The notes: generated from the letters alone by a model not told the origin. A DNA stretch of 35,831 nucleotides from DASVVT01 sp036386415 (GCA_036386415.1 DASVVT010000039.1:1-35831); one strand, 5' to 3'. Shown: positions 1 to 8,836, counted from the stretch's first letter. Translations and numbers: made by a program.

Positions 1-180
1 GGCACACCCCCTGCCCCTACTCTCATCTCTTACATGGTTAATTCATACGAAAACCCTCTAGTAAGAAGCTGCGGAGCATTGAGGATATTGTAGCTCTAAT
101 GGACAATCCGAAGTATGCGGTGTGATAAGGATTAGGGTAAAAAAGACCAGGCCGCCGTTATGATACGAAGCGGCAAAGAA

Positions 181-218
181 AAATATCCTGCCAGAGGGCG
201 AAACTTTACAGGATATTT
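181..218 (-). terminator. Rho-independent terminator of the small secreted-protein gene
   Basis: A perfect 10-bp inverted repeat (AAATATCCTG at 181-190, CAGGATATTT at 209-218) lies directly after the stop codon of the minus-strand gene that ends at 220. Read on the minus strand the second arm runs into a T-rich stretch (TTTTTCTTTG), as expected for an intrinsic terminator. Confidence 0.6.
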
Positions 219-219
219 G

Positions 220-507
220 CTATTGAACTCGGCGAGCGCATGTCCACCACGGCGCATAGGGTGGGCAATAGTAGCCGCGCCTCTCATATCCGCGCCGCAT
301 TATCTCACCAACTATCATATTCCCGCCCGCTCTTGCTCCAAATCGTCCTGCACGTCTGACAATCGGCCTATCAAGACGCCTCAAAGTCCGTCTTACCCAA
401 GACCGTTGCTGCGCCTGAATTGGCGGAGCTGAGCAAAAAAGGCAGAACAATGTGAGGAGCATTAGCACGTGCGCGAGGATGCGCTTGGTTCGGCTTGCTA
501 TCTGCAT
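220..507 (-). CDS. Small secreted Arg-rich protein, function unknown
   Basis: A 95-residue protein that I do not recognise. Residues 1 to about 33 form a signal peptide (basic start, hydrophobic LMLLTLFCLFC core, AQ-type cleavage site), followed by a short, very basic mature chain with many Arg residues, a Gly-rich middle and a Cys/Trp/Tyr-rich tail (CPPYAPWWTC). The start is supported by a strong Shine-Dalgarno sequence (AAAGGAGA) about 6 bases upstream, and a terminator hairpin follows the stop, so it is probably a complete single-gene unit. The two tail cysteines could form a disulfide outside the cytoplasm. No function is claimed. Confidence 0.7.
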   Translation of the reverse strand: MQIASRTKRILAHVLMLLTLFCLFCSAPPIQAQQRSWVRRTLRRLDRPIVRRAGRFGARAGGNMIVGEIMRRGYERRGYYCPPYAPWWTCARRVQ

Positions 508-627
508 ATCTTATCTCCTTTGGGGAGAGAGAACAGGCCGTCAACTGAATTATACTCTACCCGTCAATATCTTCGCGCAAAAAACTTTCTGCCTCGTCCA
601 ATAATGAAAATGACCCACTGCCAAATT

Positions 628-837
628 CTGCGTCATGTGTGGAAACTTTCGTGGCAGCGTGAGAAAGTCTTCCGTCACGGCGAGAAATCGTTCCGACAAT
701 CTATGAAAAGCTTGCGGCATGAGGGAAAGTCCTGCGTCATGTGTGGAAACTACTGCATCCGCTCGGAAAACTGCCCCGTCACGGTGAGAAAATTCTGCGT
801 CATGTGTGGAAACTTTCGTGGCAGCGTGGGAAAGGGG
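628..837. repeat. 21-bp degenerate tandem repeat, about 10 units
   Basis: About ten head-to-tail 21-bp units fill this gene-free stretch. The best-conserved unit (TGCGTCATGTGTGGAAAC) occurs three times, starting near 629, 733 and 796. The other units keep the frame but diverge (for example CCGTCACGGYGAGAAA). The first and last pairs of units are nearly identical over about 44 bp (624-667 and 790-833). Because 21 is a multiple of three, all six frames stay partly open and show heptad-like patterns, but no start with a ribosome site supports translation. Nothing else is visible between the genes at 507 and 1018 except the palindromic repeat that follows. Confidence 0.75.
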
Positions 838-838
838 C

Positions 839-935
839 GATTTAAACGCAAAAGGCGCAAAGGTTTTTCGCAGAGGAGTTGATTCTTCGCGTCCTTTGCG
901 CATCTTTCCTTTGCCCCTTTGCGTCTTGGCGTGAG
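839..935. repeat. Palindromic intergenic repeat, 'ACGCAAAGG' family, copy 1
   Basis: This element begins GATTTAAACGCAAAAGGCGC and contains 9-bp complementary arms (855-863 and 893-901), followed by more CTTTGCG-type words. It shares its outer end and the central ATTCTTCGCG word with the better-preserved element at 16438-16540, so the two are copies of one mobile or amplified palindrome family. It abuts the 21-bp tandem repeat. Confidence 0.6.
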
Positions 936-1017
936 GTTCGTGTCCTTTGTTTCTCTCGACACAGGGGCGGCGGGAAGTCCATAATGAAAGCGCGAGCGGA
1001 TCAAGGCCATTGCAAAG

Positions 1018-2340
1018 GTGATTCACCTTTTGAGCTATCAGTACCCCGACAGCTTTGTCTTCTATCGCAAGCTGAATCATAGATTCCCGCGCGTTGTGTC
1101 CGGGCGCGGCGTGTACCTGTTCGACGAGAGCGGGAAGCGCTACCTTGACGCGTCGAGCGGCGCGATGGTCGCGTGTATAGGCCACGGCGTTGCAGAGATC
1201 GCCGGAACGGTAGCCCAGCAGATGCGCGACGTCGCCTACGTCAACGCGACGATGTTCACCCACCGTGCTGCCGAAGAGCTCGCCGCAGAGCTGGCAGACA
1301 TCCTCCCCGGCACATTGAAGTACAGCTATTTTCTGACGAGCGGATCGGAAGCTGTAGAAGCTTCTGTGAAGCTGGCACGCCAGTTCTGGTGCGAGCGCGG
1401 GATGAGCTCGAAGTGGAAGGTCATCAGCCGTGTCCCGTCCTACCACGGCAACACCCTGACGGCGCTCTCTCTTTCAGGACGCGAACATTATCACGCAATA
1501 TATGAGCCATTGCTGACCGACTTCCCGCGCATCCCTGCGCCCGATTACTACAGGCATCCGGGATGCGTGGCCTGCACGGGCGAGGCTTTGGAGAGTGAGA
1601 TTCTCAGGCAAGGGGCGGAAAGCGTCGCCGCGTTTCTGGCAGAGCCCATCACAGGCGCGTCAGCGGGCGCTGTCGTGCCCACGCCTGAGTATTACCGGCG
1701 CGTACAGGAAATCTGCCGTAAGTACGATCTGCTGTTCATCGCGGACGAAGTGCTCACAGGCCTGGGGCGCACCGGAGCATGGTTCTCCTTCGAGCACTTC
1801 GATGTCGTGCCGGACATCATAACCGTTGGCAAGGGATTGAGCGGCGGGGCTGCGCCACTGAGCGCGATGATCGCGAAGAAGGAGATTGTCGATCAGATAG
1901 CCGGTGGCAGCGGCTACTTCAACCACGCGCAGACCTACTCGCACACGCCCGTGATCTGCGCCGCAGGGCTCGCAACCCTGCGCTATCTCAAGCGGCATCG
2001 ACTCGTCGAGCGTTGCCGGGAGTTGGAAACCGTTTTCTTCAAGAAGCTGTCTCGCCTGCGCGATTACGAAGCGGTCGGCGATATTCGCGGCAAGGGGTTG
2101 CTCGCCGGAATCGAGTTCGTTCAGGATCGCAGGAGTAAAGAACCATTTCCGCGCTCTGCGCAGTTCGCCGAGAGGCTGGCCGCGAAGGCTTTCGAGAAGG
2201 GGCTGATTCTGTGGCCGAACGTCGGCCACGTCGATGGCGTCAACGGCGATTTAGTCATGGTCGCGCCTCCGTTCATCATCACGGAGGAACAGTTGACGGA
2301 GTTGGTCGCGCTCTTCGAGTCGGCTCTCAAAGAGATGTGA
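1018..2340 (+). CDS. Class III (PLP-dependent) aminotransferase
   Basis: A 440-residue fold-type I, class III aminotransferase (omega/ornithine/GABA-aminotransferase superfamily), a cytoplasmic enzyme moving an amino group from an amine or omega-amino acid to a keto acid. Visible motifs: TSGSEAVEAS (107-116, phosphate-binding region), SYHGNT (141-146), the cofactor Asp in IADEV (Asp243) and the Schiff-base lysine Lys272 in VGKGLSGG. Length is normal for the family. The start is GTG at 1018 with only a weak upstream AAAGG. Its substrate cannot be set from sequence; the neighbouring amine-type oxidoreductases, GcvT-like protein and Rieske oxygenase suggest amine or amino-acid breakdown. It converges with the FAD enzyme gene ending at 2387. 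Confidence 0.9.
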   Translation: MIHLLSYQYPDSFVFYRKLNHRFPRVVSGRGVYLFDESGKRYLDASSGAMVACIGHGVAEIAGTVAQQMRDVAYVNATMFTHRAAEELAAELADILPGTLKYSYFLTSGSEAVEASVKLARQFWCERGMSSKWKVISRVPSYHGNTLTALSLSGREHYHAIYEPLLTDFPRIPAPDYYRHPGCVACTGEALESEILRQGAESVAAFLAEPITGASAGAVVPTPEYYRRVQEICRKYDLLFIADEVLTGLGRTGAWFSFEHFDVVPDIITVGKGLSGGAAPLSAMIAKKEIVDQIAGGSGYFNHAQTYSHTPVICAAGLATLRYLKRHRLVERCRELETVFFKKLSRLRDYEAVGDIRGKGLLAGIEFVQDRRSKEPFPRSAQFAERLAAKAFEKGLILWPNVGHVDGVNGDLVMVAPPFIITEEQLTELVALFESALKEM

Positions 2341-2386
2341 AACGGGAAGCGCTCCGCGCTAGAAAAAGCCGTGAGACCTCAAGCTG

Positions 2387-3985
2387 TTACTTCCCTTTAA
2401 GGTCTTTCAATATCTCACGACTGGCATTTGCGCCCGGCGCGCCCGTCACGCCGCCGCCAGGATGTGTGCCCGCGCCGCACAGGTAGAGCCCTGCAATCGG
2501 GGTTCGATACTGCGCCCACCCGATGAGCGGGCGGAAGGTGAAGAACTGGTCGAGCGCCATCTCGCCGTGAAAGATGTGGCCGCCCGTGAGGCCATACGTC
2601 TGCTCAAGATCGAGCGGGGTGATGACCCGCCGCCCGACCACCTGCTCCCTTAAGTCGGGCGCGTAATGTGAGAGGGTTTTCAGAACCGCATCGCCAAACT
2701 CCTCGCGGCGCGAAGTCCAGTCGCCCTCTTTCAACTTGTAGGGAGCGAACTGGACGTAGATGGACATGACATGCGCGCCTTCAGGGGCAAGCGACGGATC
2801 TGTGAGCGAGGGGATCGTAATATCCATGTAGGGCTGCCTAGAGTAGTCGCCGTACTTCGCATCATCAAAAGCACGCTCAAGGTAATCTATCTCCGGCCCG
2901 ATGTGTATGCGACCGGACAATTTGGTTGCGCCTTCGCCGCCTGCTTTCTTCAGCGCTGAAAAAGAGGGAAGACCGGCCAGGGCGAGGTTCACCTTCGCCG
3001 CCGCGCCTTGAGAGCGATAGTTGCGAATCTTGTTGAGGAAATCCGGGTCAAGGTCTGTCGGATCGACCAGACGCAGGAAGGTATGGCGCGGGTCTGCGTT
3101 TGAGATGACGGCGCGAGCGCGTATCTCTTCACCACCCTTGAGCACGACAGCCATCGCCATGCCGTCTTTGATGCGAATCCCCACTACGTCTGCGCCGGTT
3201 CGTACCTTCACGCCCGCCGCCCGGCCTGCTTCAGCGAGCGCCTGTGTGAGCGCTCCCATCCCGCCCCTGACGAAGGAGGCTGGCCCTGCGGCGTGGCCGT
3301 CAATCGCCGCCTGCATCAGCAGCGCCGTACTCGTACCAGCCGACCATGGCCCGGCGAATGCTCCGAAGATTCCGCGCGCAGCAATCGTGGCACGCAGCAG
3401 TTCCGTCTCGAACCACTCGGCCACCAGATCGGCGACGGCCATCGGCCCCCAACGCAGCAACCTGTAGGCATCCTTTTTGCTCAGCCCGCGAAAGTCCTTG
3501 CCGACCTTACCGAGACCCCACAGGTCGCCCATTGTCGGCTTATCAAGCGACGGCGGCGTCATCGAAAGCAGCGGAGCAAGGACGCGACCGATATGAGCGA
3601 AGCTCTCATGAAATTCCGTGTAAGCTGAGGCATCATGCGTTGAAAGCTCCGTCAATTCGCGCGCCGTCCGCGCCGGATCATCGTAGAGGCAGAGCGCTTG
3701 ACCGTCCCCGCCGGGCGCAAACACGCGTACTTCCGGCTTGATGATCGAGAGTCCGTGACGTTCCAATCCGAGGTCGCGCGAGATGTGCGGCAGCAGTGGG
3801 GCAGCCGCATGAGCGAGCGTCGATGAGCGAAAGCCCTTCTGAAACTCTTCCGTCACGGCGGCTCCGCCGACACTGGCGCGGCGTTCGAGCACCTGCACGG
3901 GAAGCCCCGCCTTCGCCAGATAACAGGCGGCGACGAGGCCGTTGTGCCCGCCGCCGATGATGACTATATTCGATGCGCCGGACAC
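2387..3985 (-). CDS. FAD-dependent oxidoreductase, PYROXD2/phytoene-desaturase-like (paralogue B)
   Basis: A 532-residue flavoprotein of the phytoene desaturase/PYROXD2 (COG1233) type. The N-terminus has the dinucleotide-binding signature IVIIGGGHNGLVAA (residues 7-20) ending in LERR. The C-terminal FAD-contact region reads YLCGAGTHPGGGVTGAPG. The family oxidises or isomerises C-C or C-N bonds; the substrate here is unknown. The GTG start at 3985 lies one base after the TGA of the upstream paralogue, with a G-rich ribosome site (GGGGGA) inside that gene's end, so the two are translationally coupled. They look like diverged tandem duplicates and could form a heteromeric or stepwise oxidation system. 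Confidence 0.88.
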   Translation of the reverse strand: MSGASNIVIIGGGHNGLVAACYLAKAGLPVQVLERRASVGGAAVTEEFQKGFRSSTLAHAAAPLLPHISRDLGLERHGLSIIKPEVRVFAPGGDGQALCLYDDPARTARELTELSTHDASAYTEFHESFAHIGRVLAPLLSMTPPSLDKPTMGDLWGLGKVGKDFRGLSKKDAYRLLRWGPMAVADLVAEWFETELLRATIAARGIFGAFAGPWSAGTSTALLMQAAIDGHAAGPASFVRGGMGALTQALAEAGRAAGVKVRTGADVVGIRIKDGMAMAVVLKGGEEIRARAVISNADPRHTFLRLVDPTDLDPDFLNKIRNYRSQGAAAKVNLALAGLPSFSALKKAGGEGATKLSGRIHIGPEIDYLERAFDDAKYGDYSRQPYMDITIPSLTDPSLAPEGAHVMSIYVQFAPYKLKEGDWTSRREEFGDAVLKTLSHYAPDLREQVVGRRVITPLDLEQTYGLTGGHIFHGEMALDQFFTFRPLIGWAQYRTPIAGLYLCGAGTHPGGGVTGAPGANASREILKDLKGK

Positions 3986-3986
3986 T

Positions 3987-5579
3987 TCAGGCTTTCCCCC
4001 ACTTTCGATCTTTCAAGAGTTTCAGCGCCGCGTTGCGCCCGGGCGCGCCCATGATCCCGCCGCCCGGATGCGTCGCAGAGCCGCACATGTAGAGGTTTCG
4101 TACCGGCGTGCGATACTGCGCCCAGCCGGGCGCTGGCCGCAGGAAGAAGAGTTGTTCGAGGGTCAGCTCTCCCTGAAAGATGTTGCCTTCGGAGAGGCCG
4201 AACTCTCTTTCCAGATCGAGCGGCGTCAAGACCTGACGGTGCAGGATCAGCTCGCTGATGTTAGGCGCATGCTCGGCAATCGTATTGATGACCGTATCGC
4301 CAAACTCCTCACGTTTCTCGTCCCACGTCCCCTCTTTCAGGTTGTAGGGAGCGTACTGCACGAAGCATGACATGACGTGTTTGCCGGGCGGGGCGACCGA
4401 AGGGTCTGTCAGACTCGGAATGACGATGTCTATGTATGGGCGACGCGAGAAACGCCCGTACTTCGCATCATCGTAAGCCCGCTCCATATACTCTACGCTC
4501 GGCGAGATAGAGATCGCGCCGCGCAGGTGTGCCCCGACCCCCGGCAAGCTCGTGAAGTCCGGCAGCCCATCCAGCGCCAGATTAACCTTGCCCGAAGAGC
4601 CGCGATACTTGTAACGCTTGATGTCGTCTACAAAATCTTCCGGCAGGTGCTCCGCACCGATCATTTTCATGAACGTCAATCGCGGATCGACGCTCGAAGA
4701 GATAACCTCCGCGTAAATCTCATCGCCGTTCTCAAGGACGACTCCCTTCGCCTGTCCATTTTTAACGATGATCTTTTCAATCGCGGAGAGGGTACGAATC
4801 TCCGCCCCCGCCTCGCGCGCCGCCCCGGCAATGGCGTTCGAGATGCCGCCCGTCCCGCCGCGCGCAAGACCCCAGGAGCGGAAGGCCCCGTCGATCTCTC
4901 CCATGTAATGATGCAGCAGCACGTAGGCCGTGCCGGGCGAGCGCACGCCGAGGAAGGTTCCGATGATACCGGAGGCGGACATCGTGGCCTTGAGCACATC
5001 GGTCTCAAACCACTGATCCAGGAAGTCCACGGCGCTCATCGTCATGAGCTGCACCTGATTGTACTTGTCCTCATACGGCAAGGCTTGAAAACGTCGTCCG
5101 AGAAAGAGCAGATTCTTCAGACCTTTCGGATTGAGAGAGGTCGGGTCGGGAGGCGTCATGCCGAGGATAGGCTTGACGAAGCGCCCCATCTCGACCATCG
5201 CCTTGCCATACTCGTCATACGCTTCGGCATCAAGCCGTGAGTGGCGTGCGATCTCGCGCCGCGTCTTCGCATGATCGTTGACGCGCCAGAGATAATCTCC
5301 GTCCGGCATTGGCGTGAACGTGCCGTCCAGAGGGAGAATCTCCAGCCCGTGGCGCGGCAGATCAAGCTCGCGTATGATCTCAGGCCGCAGCAGCGAGACG
5401 ACGTAGGAGCAGACAGAGAACTTGAAGCCAGGGAAAACCTCTTCTGTGACAGCGGCTCCGCCCAGTACGTGGCGGCGCTCAAGCACCAGCACCTTCCGGC
5501 CTGCACGCGCCAGATACGCGGCATTGACTAATCCGTTGTGCCCGCCGCCGATGACGATGGCATCATATTTTTTATTCAT
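3987..5579 (-). CDS. FAD-dependent oxidoreductase, PYROXD2/phytoene-desaturase-like (paralogue A)
   Basis: A 530-residue flavoprotein paralogous to its downstream neighbour. I chose ATG at 5579 because the FAD-binding strand (KYDAIVIGGGHNGLVNAAYL) begins right after it; an in-frame extension to 5642 exists but would add a non-homologous leader. The C-terminus has the matching YMCGSATHPGGGIMGAPG segment. Shared blocks with paralogue B include LGGAAVTEE, QWFET/EWFET and SLTDPS, with clear divergence elsewhere, so this is an old duplication. It is transcribed divergently from the GcvT-like gene at 5675, leaving about 95 bp for two promoters. Confidence 0.88.
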   Translation of the reverse strand: MNKKYDAIVIGGGHNGLVNAAYLARAGRKVLVLERRHVLGGAAVTEEVFPGFKFSVCSYVVSLLRPEIIRELDLPRHGLEILPLDGTFTPMPDGDYLWRVNDHAKTRREIARHSRLDAEAYDEYGKAMVEMGRFVKPILGMTPPDPTSLNPKGLKNLLFLGRRFQALPYEDKYNQVQLMTMSAVDFLDQWFETDVLKATMSASGIIGTFLGVRSPGTAYVLLHHYMGEIDGAFRSWGLARGGTGGISNAIAGAAREAGAEIRTLSAIEKIIVKNGQAKGVVLENGDEIYAEVISSSVDPRLTFMKMIGAEHLPEDFVDDIKRYKYRGSSGKVNLALDGLPDFTSLPGVGAHLRGAISISPSVEYMERAYDDAKYGRFSRRPYIDIVIPSLTDPSVAPPGKHVMSCFVQYAPYNLKEGTWDEKREEFGDTVINTIAEHAPNISELILHRQVLTPLDLEREFGLSEGNIFQGELTLEQLFFLRPAPGWAQYRTPVRNLYMCGSATHPGGGIMGAPGRNAALKLLKDRKWGKA

Positions 5580-5674
5580 TTGTCGGTCAGTTCTTGCTTG
5601 CTGAAGATTCGCTAGCATACTTATAATCGCTCGCCCTGACAACTTTGGAGCGCGATACGCGAGAGGTGAGAGAA

Positions 5675-6874
5675 GTGCCGGTCGGAACTGCGTTTCATGA
5701 AAGAACCTTTCAGCTCTGCGAGAGTCTGAATTATCGTGAGTGGTCTGGCTACTATGCCGTCAGCTCCTACGAGCCGCAACACGAGCATGAATACAATGCG
5801 ATTAGAAATGCTGCGGCCCTGATAGACGTCTCGCCGCTCTTCAAGTATCGCGTCGAGGGGCCGGATGCGACGCGGCTCGTTGATCGAATCATCACGCGCG
5901 ACATGCGTAAAGTGTCTGTCGGGCAGGTGATCTACACGCCCTGGTGTGACGAGAAGGGTAAGGTCATTGACGATGGGACGGTCTCGCGGCTCGCGGAGAA
6001 TACTTATCGCTGGACGGCAGCCGACCCCTCCTTGCGCTGGTTCAGCCAGAACGCGGTCGGGATGGATATCCAGATTGAAGATATCTCCGAAGAGGTCGCG
6101 GCTCTGGCGCTGCAAGGCCCAACCTCTGGTCGGCTCTTGATGCAGGCGGCTGATGCTGACATAGCAAATCTCAAGTATTTCCGCGTGACGACCGCCAGCA
6201 TTGCCGGGGTGCAGGTCGATATTTCACGCACGGGTTACACGGGCGATCTCGGTTACGAGATATGGATTCCGGCGGAGAGCGCGGTCAGGGTCTGGGATGC
6301 GCTTATGGAAGCGGGGCGCGCCTTCGACATTCATCCGGCTGGGATGCTCGCGCTCGACGTGGCGCGGATCGAAGCCGGACTGCTCTTGATCGACGTGGAC
6401 TTTAACAGCAGCAAGAGGGCGATCATCGAATCACAGAAATATTCGCCGTTCGAGATGGGGCTGGGCCGCCTCGTCCATCTGGATAAGGGGCGATTCGTCG
6501 GACAGGCGGCGCTCATCGCGGAGAAGCGGCGCGGGACAGTGCGCGAGATCGTCGGACTCGAAGTGGATTGGACGGGCGTCGAGCGATTGTATGAAGCGGT
6601 CGGTCTGCCGCCGACTGTTTCGCCCATCGCGTCGCGTGTGGCCGTTCCCATCTACCACAGGGGCGCGCAGACTGGCAAAGCAACCTCGACCACCTGGTCG
6701 CCTACCTTGAAGAAGCTGATCGCATTGGGGAGCGTCAAGCGCGAGCATGCGAAGCCTGGCACTCCGCTTGAGATCGAGATGACGGTCGAGGCTGTACGCC
6801 ATCGCGTTCCGGCGACCGTCGTCAAGACACCCTTCTTCAATCCGAAAAGAAAGACCGCGACGCCCGTGACATAA
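5675..6874 (+). CDS. GcvT-like aminomethyltransferase (folate-dependent)
   Basis: A 399-residue protein of the glycine-cleavage T-protein/dimethylglycine-oxidase C-terminal family, which moves a one-carbon or methyl unit from an amine onto tetrahydrofolate. Family hallmarks are RNAAALIDVSPLFKYRVEGPDA, the ALQGPTSGRLL segment, SRTGYTGDLGYEIW and GLLLIDVDF. No other glycine-cleavage genes (H or P protein) are present, so a stand-alone demethylase or one-carbon acceptor role is more likely than classic glycine cleavage. I prefer the GTG at 5675 because a good ribosome site (GAGAGG) sits 8 bases upstream; a TTG at 5645 would add ten residues. Its place beside amine-oxidase-like flavoproteins and a choline-monooxygenase-like gene fits methylated-amine breakdown. 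Confidence 0.85.
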   Translation: MPVGTAFHERTFQLCESLNYREWSGYYAVSSYEPQHEHEYNAIRNAAALIDVSPLFKYRVEGPDATRLVDRIITRDMRKVSVGQVIYTPWCDEKGKVIDDGTVSRLAENTYRWTAADPSLRWFSQNAVGMDIQIEDISEEVAALALQGPTSGRLLMQAADADIANLKYFRVTTASIAGVQVDISRTGYTGDLGYEIWIPAESAVRVWDALMEAGRAFDIHPAGMLALDVARIEAGLLLIDVDFNSSKRAIIESQKYSPFEMGLGRLVHLDKGRFVGQAALIAEKRRGTVREIVGLEVDWTGVERLYEAVGLPPTVSPIASRVAVPIYHRGAQTGKATSTTWSPTLKKLIALGSVKREHAKPGTPLEIEMTVEAVRHRVPATVVKTPFFNPKRKTATPVT

Positions 6875-6883
6875 GGCTTCTTC

Positions 6884-7279
6884 TCAGTCGTCAGCAAAAT
6901 CCAGTATGACGCGCATCCGGCGAACGTTCGCCTGCGGATATTTCTTCCTGGCCTTTTGTAGAACCTGTTCGGCTTCGGCCTGAGTTTGGCCGCCGTAAAC
7001 GGCCAGAAAATTGAAGTCGTTGTCGGTGCCATCATAGTAAACGACGCTCCCACGGCACGCGTTGCGCGAGGCGAAGACTTTGTTGTGCGGAAAAAGTTTT
7101 TGCGCCGCCGCGCGTCTCACCTCGCTGATAAAACTACAGCCCTGGCTATTACTGGCCGCCGCTTTGACGCTGGCAAGAATCACCCCGTAAAACTCGTTAG
7201 ACTCATGACGTGTGCCCGTGCCAAGCTCTGCGCGGTACGTCTGAAACGCCAGCTCATGCGGCTTGAAATCGTCCTTCAA
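6884..7279 (-). CDS. SPOR-like C-terminal fragment, probably 5'-truncated
   Basis: A 131-residue ORF of uncertain status. Its last 45 residues (FLAVYGGQTQAEAEQVLQKA onwards) resemble a SPOR-type peptidoglycan-binding repeat: a beta strand, a helix with AEQVLQKARKKYP and a final strand RVILDF. The only available starts are rare (TTG at 7279) with no clear ribosome site, and an in-frame TAG lies just upstream, so the N-terminal part of an original protein may be missing or frameshifted. Composition and codon use look coding. It converges with the GcvT-like gene, ten bases apart. It could also be a complete small protein of unknown function. Confidence 0.5.
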   Translation of the reverse strand: MKDDFKPHELAFQTYRAELGTGTRHESNEFYGVILASVKAAASNSQGCSFISEVRRAAAQKLFPHNKVFASRNACRGSVVYYDGTDNDFNFLAVYGGQTQAEAEQVLQKARKKYPQANVRRMRVILDFADD

Positions 7280-7693
7280 CTGCTAATCCGCAAGCGAGAG
7301 CTTGTGAGTCTCCACTGTTGATAAGCGGCTTTTCTCAGTGCAAACGGAGGTAAATCTAGACGGTGCTACAGTAGATTTTGCCAGTGACGGTTTCCATGCT
7401 GTGAAGTTATCTCTGAGCCACAGTATCTGTGAGCAACTGATGTGGTAGTAGGCGGCGATTTAGCAGATGGAAAGCATGCCCCAGGCTTCGCCGCAGAACA
7501 CACAAAACAGATGAGTTAACGGGAAAGCTGACCCCTTGATGAACTAAAGGCCGGTCAATCTCCCCACATTATCTCTCCGGGCCTATCAATTTTCAAGGGT
7601 TTTCTTCTCTCTATACAAAAGAGCTTTGCCCGCCTCTTCACCCATGTTATAGAATCCACCCTACTTTGGCTTGATCGTTCTCCTGAATAAACC
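7280..7693. other. Intergenic region with no recognisable gene
   Basis: About 410 bases between the SPOR-like fragment and the Rieske oxygenase gene. I see no coding, RNA or repeat signal apart from a candidate promoter near its right end. It may hold the lost 5' part of the SPOR-like gene in decayed form. Confidence 0.5.
7626..7653 (+). promoter_or_regulatory. Candidate sigma-70-type promoter for the Rieske-permease pair
   Basis: TTGCCC at 7626-7631 and TATAGA at 7648-7653 are separated by 16 bases and lie about 40 bases before the ATG at 7694. The match is reasonable but not unique enough to be certain. Confidence 0.3.
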
Positions 7694-8836
7694 ATGAGCC
7701 CGCAAAAGTTCTTTGGGAATTACAAAGTGGATTCTTCCGTCGAAGAGATCATAAAGAGTTACAACCCCGATTTGCCTCTGGCAGAGGCCCAGACCATTCC
7801 AGCGCCCTGGTACGTGGATTCAAGGATCATGGAGCGAGAGCGTCGCAACGTCTTCGCGCGCTCATGGCAGATGGTCGGGCGTGTTGACCAGTTGAGAGAG
7901 CCGGGGCAGTACGTCACGTTTGAAGTGGCAGGCGAGCCGCTCATGGTCGTACGCGGAAGCGATGATACTTTACGAGGGTTCTTCAACGTCTGCCGTCATC
8001 ATGCCGCCGCCGTGATGACTGAGACAGAAGGAAGAGCGCACAATCTGCGCTGCCCGTATCACGGCTGGACGTACAGCCTCGAAGGAGAGTTGAAGGGGAC
8101 GCCGGATTTCACGGGGGTCTGTAATTTTGATCGCAGCGCTAACGGGCTCGTGCCGGTTGAGGTAGATGTATGGGAGAACTGGGTCTTCGTCAAGCTTGAG
8201 CCTGTTGGCCCTTCACTCGCGGAATTTTTAGGCTCTGATCTCATCGCACAGGTGCGCCCGCTCGGCCTTGAAACGCTGCACTGGATGGAGAGGCGACACT
8301 ACACGTTCGACTGCAACTGGAAGGTCTTCGTTGACAATTATCTTGACGGCGGTTATCACGTGCCCTATCTGCACAAGGGGCTCGACAGCGTGCTCGATTA
8401 CAGCAAGTACACGATTGAGAATGGCGAGCGATTCTGTTTACAGTCGAGTCCGATAGTGACCGAAGGTGCGGAAGCGCAAACCCGAAGGGTGCGCCAAGGA
8501 GACCGCGCCCTTTACTACTGGCTTTATCCCAACTTCATGATTAACTGGTATGAAGGGGTGATGGACACGAACCTGGTGATTCCGTGCGGGGTTGATCGAA
8601 CCGAAGTCATCTTCGATTTCTACTTCCCTGATGTATCCGAGCAGGCGCGCGAGCGCAACCAGGCGAGCATTAACGTAGGCCAGAGGATTCAGGATGAGGA
8701 TGTCGCCATCTGCAAGTCCGTCCAGCGCGGCCTCACCTCGCGCGCATACGTCGCAGGTCGTCTCTCCGTGCGGCGCGAAGCCGGAGAGCACCTTTTTCAT
8801 AAGCTACTCTATGCTGATTTGAAAGCGGCGCTGTGA
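7694..8836 (+). CDS. Rieske non-heme iron oxygenase, choline-monooxygenase-like
   Basis: A 380-residue ring-hydroxylating-type oxygenase alpha subunit. The Rieske [2Fe-2S] ligands are visible as Cys100-x-His102 (VCRHH) and Cys120-x2-His123 (CPYHGWTY). The mononuclear iron site is DNYLDGGYHVPYLH, giving His222 and His227, with Asp336 in QDED as likely third ligand. The DNYLDGGYHVPY block and the following HKGLDSVL are characteristic of plant choline monooxygenase and its bacterial relatives, which act on quaternary ammonium compounds, so a betaine or choline-like substrate is an inference. No ferredoxin or reductase gene is adjacent. The permease gene follows after 32 bases, probably as one operon. 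Confidence 0.88.
   Translation: MSPQKFFGNYKVDSSVEEIIKSYNPDLPLAEAQTIPAPWYVDSRIMERERRNVFARSWQMVGRVDQLREPGQYVTFEVAGEPLMVVRGSDDTLRGFFNVCRHHAAAVMTETEGRAHNLRCPYHGWTYSLEGELKGTPDFTGVCNFDRSANGLVPVEVDVWENWVFVKLEPVGPSLAEFLGSDLIAQVRPLGLETLHWMERRHYTFDCNWKVFVDNYLDGGYHVPYLHKGLDSVLDYSKYTIENGERFCLQSSPIVTEGAEAQTRRVRQGDRALYYWLYPNFMINWYEGVMDTNLVIPCGVDRTEVIFDFYFPDVSEQARERNQASINVGQRIQDEDVAICKSVQRGLTSRAYVAGRLSVRREAGEHLFHKLLYADLKAAL

Noticed and set aside
42..125. Short open frame at the left edge ending IEDIVALMDNPKYAV, possibly the tail of a gene
   Set aside because: Only about 27 codons, preceded by an in-frame stop and without a start or ribosome site; too little to support a gene or family.
628..837. CRISPR array
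   Set aside because: Units are directly abutting 21-mers without unique spacers, and no cas genes are present.
550..1446. Long minus-strand frame across the 21-bp repeat and the aminotransferase gene
   Set aside because: It runs opposite the well-supported aminotransferase and through repeats; the open frame is explained by the 21-base period and high GC content.
4377..5240. Plus-strand frame of 287 codons inside the FAD oxidoreductase gene
   Set aside because: It is the antisense shadow of a conserved flavoprotein with clear motifs; the translation has no family features.
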